DNA of 7,286 bases. Source: Desulfobacteraceae bacterium. GTDB taxonomy: Bacteria > Desulfobacterota > Desulfobacteria > Desulfobacterales > Desulfosalsimonadaceae. Positions 1 through 5,779 of this stretch are shown in pieces; the first letter of the stretch is position 1, and each line of letters starts with the position of its first letter. A program made the translations under genes and the position numbers. The notes below the pieces were generated by a model. The model worked only from the letters and a program-made list of their open reading frames with translations. It searched no databases and was not told the DNA's origin. Location of the stretch: NCBI GenBank assembly GCA_024636355.1, contig JAGXHH010000222.1:1-7286 (forward strand), read 5' to 3'.

Positions 1-86
1 ACCATAGGGCGTGTTTTTGTAAAGACTTTAAAGCCGAAGGCCAAAATACCGCCCTTGTTTTTTGCCCTTTCTTTTTTTAGCCCTTC

Positions 87-113
87 TTCCGTGTCATTCC
101 GTGTATTTCGTGG
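87..113. repeat. Short 10-bp-period repeat (TTCCGTGT units)
   Basis: TTCCGTGT occurs at 87-94 and 97-104, followed by a degenerate TTCGTGG at 107-113, giving a 10-bp period. It lies in the non-coding stretch downstream of map and runs directly into the heptamer array at 121-177. No coding or RNA function is visible. Bases 1-86 hold no gene that I can support. Confidence 0.5.
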
Positions 114-120
114 GCACTGC

Positions 121-177
121 ACTCCTGGCTCCTGGCTCCTAACTCCTGGATTCTGGCTCCTGGATTCTGGCTCCCGC
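121..177. repeat. Degenerate CTCCTGG tandem repeat array
   Basis: The stretch is built almost wholly from 6-8 bp variants of CTCCTGG or TTCTGG. A 14-bp unit, CTCCTGGATTCTGG, occurs twice perfectly and in tandem (143-156, 157-170). The array ends exactly at the map stop codon (178-180), so it forms the proximal 3' untranslated region of map. Units are too short and have no spacers, so this is not a CRISPR. Similar word-like intergenic arrays are, to my recollection, frequent in Desulfobacterales genomes; no function is known to me. Confidence 0.75.
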
Positions 178-1134
178 TTACAATTCGTAAGGCGTCAGGC
201 TCTCAAATCCGTCTTCGGTGATCAAAAACGTCTGTTCGAACTGGGCGGAGAGTTGCCGGTCGGATGTGATGGCAGTCCAGCCGTCATCTGCCACGAACAG
301 GTCCGGCTTCCCCAGATTGATCATCGGCTCGACCGTAAAGACCATTCCCGGCACCAGGGTGACCCCCTGCCCTTTTTTCCCGAAATGCGGAATCTGGGGT
401 GGTTCGTGAAAATCAAAACCCACCCCGTGTCCCACGAATTCACGGACAACCGAGCAGTTCCTGCTTTCGGCATACCGCTGGATGGCCCAGCCGATATCGC
501 CGATGGTGCTGCCCGGCTTGAGCAACTCCATGGCCGCCTTCAAGCTCTCGGCGGTCACATCCACGATCCGTCGGGCTTCCGGCGACGGCGTGCCCACGAA
601 ATAGGTTTTGCTGGCATCGGCGTAAAAGCCCTGGTAAATATAGGTCACGTCCACGTTGATGATGTCGCCGTCCTTCAAGGTCTCGGGACCGGGAATCCCA
701 TGACAGATCACCTCGTTGACCGACGTGCAGACACTTTTCGGAAATCCCCGGTAATTCAGCGGTGCCGGCACGACGCCATGGGTTTCGGCAAACCGGTGAA
801 CCATGGTGTTGATTTCATCGGTTGTGAGTCCCGGGCGCAGGGCGGCTTCGACCGCATCAAGGGTTTCTATGACAAGGTTTCCGGCGAACCGGATCTTTTC
901 GATATCCTCGGGCTCCTTTAACCGGATGTCATATTTTTGCTTGTACCATTTCTTATAGTCGATCGGGATATCCTCCGTATCCTTATGCAAACAGCACTTC
1001 TTGTATTTTTTACCGTTCCCGCACGGACAGGGTTCGTTTCGGCCGATCTTTTTCCATTCATCTTTTAACATATGCCAATTCTCCCGGGCGACTTCCGAGT
1101 CATACGCCTTTCTCAAGAGGTTCAACCGGCGCAT
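178..1134 (-). CDS. map: Type I methionine aminopeptidase with N-terminal SEC-C zinc motif
   Basis: This cytosolic dinuclear metalloprotease removes the initiator methionine from nascent proteins. Numbering from the ATG at 1134 gives 318 residues. A SEC-C motif comes first (CPCGNGKKYKKCC, cysteines 36, 38, 47 and 48); in SecA and other proteins this motif binds zinc and contacts the ribosome or other partners. The catalytic pita-bread domain follows from about residue 75. All expected metal ligands are visible: D162 (NVDV), D173 (ADAS), H236 (GHGVG), E269 (TVEPM) and E300 (FEQTF), with the conserved substrate-pocket H145 (CHGIP). The frame stays open upstream to a TTG at 1194, but only the ATG at 1134 has a convincing ribosome binding site; an ATG at 1071 just before the SEC-C motif is another option. 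The gene appears monocistronic, with its own promoter at 1218-1246. Function is secure; the start is fairly likely. Confidence 0.95.
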   Translation of the reverse strand: MRRLNLLRKAYDSEVARENWHMLKDEWKKIGRNEPCPCGNGKKYKKCCLHKDTEDIPIDYKKWYKQKYDIRLKEPEDIEKIRFAGNLVIETLDAVEAALRPGLTTDEINTMVHRFAETHGVVPAPLNYRGFPKSVCTSVNEVICHGIPGPETLKDGDIINVDVTYIYQGFYADASKTYFVGTPSPEARRIVDVTAESLKAAMELLKPGSTIGDIGWAIQRYAESRNCSVVREFVGHGVGFDFHEPPQIPHFGKKGQGVTLVPGMVFTVEPMINLGKPDLFVADDGWTAITSDRQLSAQFEQTFLITEDGFESLTPYEL

Positions 1135-1137
1135 TCG

Positions 1138-1146
1138 CCCCCTTCT
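1138..1146 (-). promoter_or_regulatory. Ribosome binding site deciding the map start
   Basis: Read on the minus strand the sequence is AGAAGGGGG, three bases before the ATG at 1134 (AAGG lies six bases away). The upstream TTG at 1194 has only AT-rich sequence before it, so this site favours the 318-residue protein over a 338-residue form. Confidence 0.6.
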
Positions 1147-1147
1147 G

Positions 1148-1167
1148 AAAAAACAGCGAATCGCTGT
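1148..1167 (-). terminator. Terminator-like hairpin in the map leader
   Basis: On the minus strand ACAGCGA-T-TCGCTGT is followed at once by a run of six T. The arms are perfect complements over 7 bp (1161-1167 with 1153-1159); with a realistic loop, 5 bp would pair. It lies between the map promoter and the map ribosome binding site, so it could act as an attenuator or partial terminator, or only as a leader stem. Intrinsic termination by so short a stem is uncertain. Confidence 0.4.
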
Positions 1168-1217
1168 CTTTAAAATCGTTTGAGGTGCTTTCAATCGTTG
1201 AATAAATCAAAGAAATA

Positions 1218-1246
1218 ATTATAGAGTCCGCGATACCATCAGTCAA
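1218..1246 (-). promoter_or_regulatory. Sigma70-type promoter for map
   Basis: On the minus strand there is a -35 box TTGACT (1241-1246), a 17-bp spacer and a perfect -10 box TATAAT (1218-1223). Transcription would start near 1211, giving a leader of about 77 nt before the ATG at 1134 that contains the hairpin at 1148-1167. The match to the consensus is 11 of 12 with ideal spacing. Confidence 0.85.
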
Positions 1247-1254
1247 GGAATCGA

Positions 1255-1283
1255 TTGCGCACCAACGGTGAATCTGTTATATA
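1255..1283 (+). promoter_or_regulatory. Possible promoter for the small gene at 1328
   Basis: TTGCGC (1255-1260) and TATATA (1278-1283) are 17 bp apart on the plus strand. The match is modest (3/6 and 4/6), but position and spacing suit transcription of the 60-codon gene. The two divergent promoters lie about 10 bp apart. Confidence 0.3.
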
Positions 1284-1313
1284 CAAGCTCATTTAGAACA
1301 GATAATGCAAAGC

Positions 1314-1320
1314 AGAAGGA
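1314..1320 (+). promoter_or_regulatory. Ribosome binding site for the small gene
   Basis: AGAAGGA lies 7 bases before the ATG at 1328 and only 1 base before the ATG at 1322. This picks 1328 as the start over 1322 and over the GTG at 1268. Confidence 0.6.
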
Positions 1321-1327
1321 AATGCAT

Positions 1328-1510
1328 ATGCCCTCGAAAACAGATGAGATGATCCTTAAGACCGCCAAGGAAATCGTGGTGAAATTCATCGAGGTGGGAA
1401 TTATCTCGCCTTCGAGCTTTCACGAACATTTCCGGAACATTTATACGACAGTTGAAAAAACCGTCCGGGGCGGCACTCCGACCGACGATGCCGGAGATGA
1501 AAACGCCTGA
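1328..1510 (+). CDS. Small conserved-looking hypothetical protein (60 aa)
   Basis: The product is a 60-residue cytosolic protein with no signal peptide or membrane segment. The body (about residues 5-46) looks helical and amphipathic, with alternating charged and hydrophobic residues (ILKTAKEIVVKF), and the tail is acidic and probably disordered. I recognise no domain. I have an impression of similar short proteins in sulfate-reducing Deltaproteobacteria but cannot name a family. The start is set by a good ribosome binding site at 1314-1320; the frame also runs back to a GTG at 1268 with no such site. It is divergent from map and convergent with polA, 50 bp from the polA stop. Its own ribosome binding site and protein-like composition argue that it is real; its role is unknown. 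Confidence 0.7.
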   Translation: MPSKTDEMILKTAKEIVVKFIEVGIISPSSFHEHFRNIYTTVEKTVRGGTPTDDAGDENA

Positions 1511-1529
1511 TCCTCTAATGCGCCAGCGT

Positions 1530-1556
1530 AAAAACCCTCTTGGAAAAGTCCACGAG
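1530..1556 (-). terminator. Likely intrinsic terminator of the polA operon
   Basis: Just past the polA stop, the minus strand forms CTC-G-TGGA, loop CTTT, TCCA-A-GAG: 7 pairs and one G/A mismatch (1537-1544 with 1549-1556). GG and five T (1530-1534) follow. Position and T-run on the minus side suit the end of the three-gene operon; the stem is modest in strength. Confidence 0.45.
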
Positions 1557-1560
1557 CTTG

Positions 1561-4239
1561 CTAGTGGGCCTCCGCCCAGTTCTTTCCGGCCGCCATGTTG
1601 ACCTTCAGCGGCACCTTCAGATCCCAGACATTTTCCATGATGCGACAGACCAGGGACTTTACCGTTTCGAGCTCTTCCGGCGGCGCCTCGAAGACCAGTT
1701 CATCGTGCACGGACAACAGCATGGCAGTCTGCAGACGGTTTTCCGAAAGCGCCTTGTCCACCCGGATCATGGCCAGCTTGATCAGATCGGCCGCCGTCCC
1801 CTGGATCGGCATGTTCATCGCCGTGCGTTCCGCAAACGCCCGCATGTTCCGGTTGCTGCTGTTGATATCGGGCAGGTACCGGATCCGGCCGAGTTCCGTG
1901 CAGATTTTACCGGTTGCCCGGGCCGTCTCCAGCGTCTGGTCGATAAATGTCCGGACCCCGCTGTAGCGGTAAAAATAATTGTCAATGTATGTTTTGGCCA
2001 TTTTCTGGCTGATACCCAGGTCTTTAGACAGCGAATACGCCCCCATGCCGTAGATGATCCCGAAATTGATCGCTTTGGCCTGCCGTCGCAGTTCAGCCGT
2101 TACCATGGCAGGGTCGGCCATGAACACTTCGGCCGCGGTCCGGGTATGGATATCCTCGTCGTTTAAAAACGACCGGATCAGTTTCTCGTCGCCTGAATAG
2201 TGGGCCAGCAGCCGCAGCTCGATCTGGGAGTAATCGGCGGCCAGGAAATACCAGCCGTCCCTGGGGATAAACGCCCGCCGCACGTCCCGGCCGGTTTCGG
2301 TCCGGATCGGGATGTTCTGCAGGTTCGGGTTCGAACTGCTCAGACGTCCCGTGGCGGTCACCGTCTGGTTAAACGAGGTATGGATCCGCCCCGTTTCCGG
2401 ATGCGCCAGCTCGATTAAGGCATCGACATACGTCGATTTCAGCTTGGAAAGCATCCGGTGCCGCAGCACCTGGGCCGGCAGGTCGTGGTGCAGGGCAAGT
2501 GCGGTAAGCACTTCAACGTCCGTGGAATACCCGGTTTTTTTCTTGGTCTTTTTCTGGTGCGGCAGGCAGAGCTTTTCAAACAGGATTCGGCCCAGCTGCT
2601 GGGAGGAGTTGATATTAAACGTCTCCCCGGCAAGCTCGCAGATGCCGGTCTCGATCTGCGCCAGCTCATCGGCCAGATCAACGGACATGGCCGCCAGCTG
2701 TTCGGTATCGACCCGAATGCCGGTTTCCTCCATCCGGACCAGGACCGGAACGAGCGGCATCTCGACGGTTTCAAAAAGTTCCGTCAGCCGTAAATCTGCC
2801 AGCATCGGGGCAAGCTTCCGGCTGGCGGCCAGGGTGATATCCGCGTCCTCGCAGGAATAGACGGCCGCCGGGTCAACGGGGATTTCAGCAAACGAGCAGC
2901 ATTTTTTCCCGTCGACCACGATCACCTCGTCATAGGGGATCATGCGGTGGTCTAAAAGATCGAGTGCAATCTGGTCGAGTCCGTGGGCGCGCTTTTCCGG
3001 GTTGAGCAGGTAGGAGGCCAGCATGGTATCGAAAGCCACCCCCGCCAGATCGATCCCGTAGCGCCGCAGCACGGTCCAGTCATACTTGATGTTCTGACCG
3101 ATTTTTTCAATTCCGGCATCTTCGAGAACCGGCTTCAACCGGTCGAGCACAAAGGCCATATCGAGCTGCCGGGCGTCGGCGCAGGTATGACCGCACGGGA
3201 TGTAGAAGGCGGTTTCCGGCTCAATTGAAACCGAGACGCCGACGAGTTCGGCTGCCATGGGCGAAAGCGAGGTGGTCTCCGTGTCAATGGCGAACCGTCC
3301 GGCGGTTTTCAGCTGTTGAATGAGATCATCCAACGCCTCCGGATCGGTGATACATCTGTACGTCTTATCCGACAGGTCGGATTCCACCGGGAACTCTTTT
3401 TGCAGCTGTCGGAACTCGAGTTCCTTGAACAGCATCGCCAGCCGGTTGTTGTCCGGCGTTGCCATGCGCAGGGCATCGGGATCGAAATCGACCGGAGCAT
3501 CGATGTCGATCCGGGCCAGTTCCCGGGAAAGCAGCGCCTGGGCCTTGTAGGTTTCAAGCCGCTCGAGCTGCTTTGCAGCCGTAATCTCTCCCAGGCGGGC
3601 GTACAGCCCGTCCATGCTGCCAAATGCCTGGATCAGTTTTATGGCCGTTTTCGGACCAATGCCGGGCACACCCGGAATGTTGTCCGACGTGTCTCCGGAA
3701 AGCCCCTGTATATCGAGCATCTGGTGAGGTTCGATACAAAATTTTGCCATAACGGCGGCCCGGTCGAGCACTTCGTCTTTCATCGGATCCCACAGGGTGA
3801 CGCGATCCGTGATCAACTGGATAAAATCCTTGTCTCCCGTTACCATGACCACTTCGAAGCCCGCATCTTCCGCTTTTTTTGCCAGGGTGCCGATCAGATC
3901 GTCGGCCTCATAGCCGACGGCTTCAATAACGGGGAGATTAAACCCTTCGGTGATTTTCTTGATATAGGGAATCTGGGCGGCCAGGTCGTCGGGCATCGCG
4001 CTGCGATTGGCCTTATACTCGGCAAACATGCCATGCCGGAAGGTGGGGCCTTTGCTGTCAAAGACCATTGCCGCATATTTCGGGGCCCGGTCGTTGATCA
4101 GCTTGATCAGCATCCGGGAAAACCCGTAAGCGGCATTGGTGGCAAACCCGTGGGATGTCGACAGGCTCCGGATGGCATGATAGGCCCGGTGAATATAGGC
4201 GCTGCCGTCAATAAGATAGATGCGGTCGTCTTTTGTCAC
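1561..4239 (-). CDS. polA: DNA polymerase I
   Basis: This is a full-length 892-residue PolA (the E. coli enzyme has 928), acting in excision repair and RNA primer removal. The 5'-3' nuclease domain (about 1-290) has the acidic sites D11, D61, E111/D113/D114, D136/D138 and D183/D186 with the helix-hairpin-helix GVPGIGPKTA. The 3'-5' proofreading domain (about 295-480) keeps all DEDDy residues: D319, E321, D387, Y461 and D465, so proofreading should be active. The polymerase domain (about 490-892) has motif A DYSQIE (D669), motif B R718/K722/F726/Y730 and motif C HDE (D846, E847). F726 is the position where phenylalanine disfavours dideoxynucleotides. The start is a GTG three bases after the upstream stop, without a strong Shine-Dalgarno, so translational coupling is likely; the N-terminus YLIDGSAYIHRAYHA fits the family, which supports this start. 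It is the last gene of the operon. Confidence 0.98.
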   Translation of the reverse strand: MTKDDRIYLIDGSAYIHRAYHAIRSLSTSHGFATNAAYGFSRMLIKLINDRAPKYAAMVFDSKGPTFRHGMFAEYKANRSAMPDDLAAQIPYIKKITEGFNLPVIEAVGYEADDLIGTLAKKAEDAGFEVVMVTGDKDFIQLITDRVTLWDPMKDEVLDRAAVMAKFCIEPHQMLDIQGLSGDTSDNIPGVPGIGPKTAIKLIQAFGSMDGLYARLGEITAAKQLERLETYKAQALLSRELARIDIDAPVDFDPDALRMATPDNNRLAMLFKELEFRQLQKEFPVESDLSDKTYRCITDPEALDDLIQQLKTAGRFAIDTETTSLSPMAAELVGVSVSIEPETAFYIPCGHTCADARQLDMAFVLDRLKPVLEDAGIEKIGQNIKYDWTVLRRYGIDLAGVAFDTMLASYLLNPEKRAHGLDQIALDLLDHRMIPYDEVIVVDGKKCCSFAEIPVDPAAVYSCEDADITLAASRKLAPMLADLRLTELFETVEMPLVPVLVRMEETGIRVDTEQLAAMSVDLADELAQIETGICELAGETFNINSSQQLGRILFEKLCLPHQKKTKKKTGYSTDVEVLTALALHHDLPAQVLRHRMLSKLKSTYVDALIELAHPETGRIHTSFNQTVTATGRLSSSNPNLQNIPIRTETGRDVRRAFIPRDGWYFLAADYSQIELRLLAHYSGDEKLIRSFLNDEDIHTRTAAEVFMADPAMVTAELRRQAKAINFGIIYGMGAYSLSKDLGISQKMAKTYIDNYFYRYSGVRTFIDQTLETARATGKICTELGRIRYLPDINSSNRNMRAFAERTAMNMPIQGTAADLIKLAMIRVDKALSENRLQTAMLLSVHDELVFEAPPEELETVKSLVCRIMENVWDLKVPLKVNMAAGKNWAEAH

Positions 4240-4242
4240 TTC

Positions 4243-4860
4243 TCAGAATCCATTCAGAATCTCTTTAATTTCCCGCAGGTGCCGAATATGGTAATCGGCA
4301 TCGAGATCCGGATTCCGGTAGGCGGCAAGCGGTACGCCTGCTGCTTTTGCTGCGGTTTCGTCGACCTTGGAATCCCCGATATACAGCATCTCGGAAGCGT
4401 CGATTCCGAAATGCTCCAGAACCTTGAGCAACGGATCGGCAGCCGGTTTCGGATGGGGCACATCCAGAGCGGTGACCACTATGTCAAAATACTCCGAAAT
4501 GCCGTGGGTGCTCAGCACCCGGTTCATCGTATCGGACCGGTTGGTGGCCACAGCGGTTTTGTAGCCGGTACGGCACCAGGTCAACAGGGAAATCAGGTCC
4601 GGCTCAATTTTCATAAATTTGAAATAAGGGGTGTACCCGTTTTTTTTCCGGTGAGCCTGGGCGGCCTCATAATCGGCCGGATCCGGGAACAGCATCGCAA
4701 TGGCGTTGTCTACGGTCTGCATCTGGGCATATTCGAATTGCTCCCGGGTCATGGGGGGACAGCCGAACTGCGCCAGAATATCATCATAATAGGCCCGATT
4801 GGCATCGACAGTATCAAACATGACGCCATCGCAGTCAAAGGTGATTACTTTATACGCCAT
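4243..4860 (-). CDS. HAD-superfamily phosphatase, phosphoglycolate phosphatase-like
   Basis: A 205-residue cytosolic hydrolase with all four HAD motifs: motif I DCDGVMFD (nucleophile D9, acid/base D11), motif II T106 in AVATNRS, motif III K138 in HPKP, and motif IV GDSKVDE (D163, D167) for magnesium. The helical insert after motif I (about 18-85) is a type IA cap as in Gph, PgmB and related phosphatases. Substrate cannot be told from sequence; 2-phosphoglycolate, which arises when oxidatively damaged DNA ends are repaired, would be a fitting substrate for a neighbour of polA, but that is inference. It begins 4 bp after the selenoprotein stop and ends 3 bp before the polA start, so it is the middle gene of the operon. 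A GAGGAA about 14 bases upstream is rather far for a ribosome binding site, so coupling is probable. Confidence 0.9.
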   Translation of the reverse strand: MAYKVITFDCDGVMFDTVDANRAYYDDILAQFGCPPMTREQFEYAQMQTVDNAIAMLFPDPADYEAAQAHRKKNGYTPYFKFMKIEPDLISLLTWCRTGYKTAVATNRSDTMNRVLSTHGISEYFDIVVTALDVPHPKPAADPLLKVLEHFGIDASEMLYIGDSKVDETAAKAAGVPLAAYRNPDLDADYHIRHLREIKEILNGF

Positions 4861-4864
4861 AAAT

Positions 4865-5593
4865 CTACTGTTTTTCCTCGGTGCCCGGCTGGATATTGCC
4901 GGAAATGATAATCGGAATCGAATCGACCACGTCGCTGTTAATTGTCAGGAAAATCTTGTCGTAATAGCGGCCGGCATTTTGCTTGTTGTTGCGCACGTGA
5001 AGGGCATACGTTTTTTTACCATCCGTCTCGATCGTCTCCAACTCGTAGGCGATTTCCGTGCCGCGCAGCGCATGGACCCGGACCACCTCAAACAGTTCAT
5101 TCGTCTCGGGAGTGATCAGAACCGTCCTGGAAATCGGCTCGCCCACCCGACCGGTCAAAGTGACCCGTTCGGGTTCAACCCTTACAAACGTCTGAACCCG
5201 GCCGGTGATCCGGAGGACCATTTTGGGATTCCGCGAATCGTTGGATATGACCGTGACCGGCTTGGACAACTGCCTGCCGCCTTCGCTGAGCTTGGTCGTT
5301 ACTTTAATCTTTATTATTCCCGTCTCACCTGGCGGGATCCGGTCGATCTTCTCGACCGTGGCACACCCTCACCCGGTTTTAACGTCTTCGATAACCAGCA
5401 GGGCATCGCCCGAATTCAAAATTTCAAAAGAATGCACCACATCTTTTCCGGCAAAAACGGACCCGAAATCGTAGACCTCGTTTTCCACAACAGCGATCGG
5501 TCCTTTCGGGGCGCTCACTTCCGCCCAGGCGGTACCGCAAATCATACCGGCCGCCACACCAGCCACCAGAATCCAGCGGATCAACATTCGCAT
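4865..5593 (-). CDS. Secreted DUF1573-type selenoprotein (in-frame TGA read as Sec75)
   Basis: One 242-residue protein if the TGA at 5369-5371 is read as selenocysteine; otherwise it appears as two ORFs (5372-5593 and a remnant from a TTG at 5269). A Sec signal peptide covers residues 1-24 (positively charged start, hydrophobic core, AWA cleavage site), so the protein acts in the periplasm or outside. A DUF1573 beta-sandwich domain follows, with YDFGSVFAG (41-49) and HSFEILNSGDALLVI (54-68), then KTG-U75-G-C77. DUF1573 proteins usually carry a conserved SCGCT motif there, so Sec replaces the first cysteine. Reading continues in frame with the expected IPPGETG (86-92) and a second beta domain (about 110-235). 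A SECIS-like hairpin lies at 5340-5358. The Sec-Cys pair suggests redox or metal/thiol chemistry, but function is unknown. The start is set by a strong ribosome binding site. It is the first gene of the polA operon. A nonsense mutation or sequencing error is the alternative. Confidence 0.85.
5340..5358 (-). promoter_or_regulatory. Bacterial SECIS element downstream of the UGA
   Basis: On the minus strand CGGTCGA-GAAGA-TCGACCG forms a perfect 7-bp stem with a five-base loop. The loop begins with G, as bacterial SECIS elements need a G in the first two loop positions for SelB binding. Seventeen bases separate the UGA (5369-5371) from the loop, inside the known bacterial range of roughly 16-37. 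The hairpin also codes for VEKIDR in the protein. Confidence 0.8.
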
Positions 5594-5600
5594 CTTTTTG

Positions 5601-5606
5601 CTCCTT
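5601..5606 (-). promoter_or_regulatory. Ribosome binding site of the selenoprotein gene
   Basis: AAGGAG on the minus strand, 7 bases before the ATG at 5593. It selects this ATG, which opens directly into a signal peptide, over a longer open frame that runs back to 5893 inside the divergent MFS gene. A second ATG at 5587 is less well placed. Confidence 0.85.
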
Positions 5607-5663
5607 TTGTTCCTGAAATCCAAATACATATGAATAACCCGGCACCCGGCCAAGCTAAATAGG

Positions 5664-5692
5664 GTAATAAGTGAATGTCCAGCCAATGTCAA
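5664..5692 (-). promoter_or_regulatory. Sigma70-type promoter of the selenoprotein-HAD-polA operon
   Basis: A perfect -35 TTGACA (5687-5692), a 17-bp spacer and -10 TATTAC (5664-5669, 4/6) on the minus strand. The predicted start is near 5657, giving a leader of about 64 nt. No other promoter-sized gap exists before polA, so polA expression probably depends on it. Confidence 0.8.
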
Positions 5693-5709
5693 GGGGTAGA
5701 CCGAAGGGC

Positions 5710-5737
5710 TTGCCCGCCGCCCTGCAAATCTGATAAA
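5710..5737 (+). promoter_or_regulatory. Possible promoter for the MFS gene
   Basis: TTGCCC (5710-5715) and GATAAA (5732-5737) are 16 bp apart on the plus strand, 40-70 bp before the MFS start. The match is partial (3/6 and 4/6). The -35 box overlaps a small inverted repeat, GGGCTTGCCC (5706-5715), that could be an operator or chance. Confidence 0.3.
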
Positions 5738-5779
5738 GATGATTACATTCCCGGTCAGACTGCACCCGTAACCCTGTAA

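Noticed and set aside
20..45. Map terminator formed by GGCC-TTC-GGCT on the minus strand
   Set aside because: Only about four pairs including one G-U and a short T-run; too weak to call.
121..177. CRISPR array
   Set aside because: Units are 6-14 bp, contiguous and degenerate, without spacers or cas genes.
55..921. 288-residue open frame on the plus strand opposite map
   Set aside because: It is antisense to a well-supported gene, and its start runs through the repeat arrays.
3316..4908. 530-residue open frame on the plus strand opposite polA and the HAD gene
   Set aside because: It lies antisense to two clear genes, has no recognisable domain or ribosome binding site, and is a codon-bias shadow.
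4865..5269. Separate 134-residue gene starting with TTG
   Set aside because: It is the continuation of the DUF1573-type frame past the TGA. The same frame stays open between 5269 and 5369 and encodes expected family sequence, with no ribosome binding site for a new start.
4865..5593. Pseudogene with a nonsense mutation
   Set aside because: No other damage is seen, the TGA is at a conserved cysteine position and a SECIS-like hairpin follows at the correct distance. Kept only as the alternative hypothesis.
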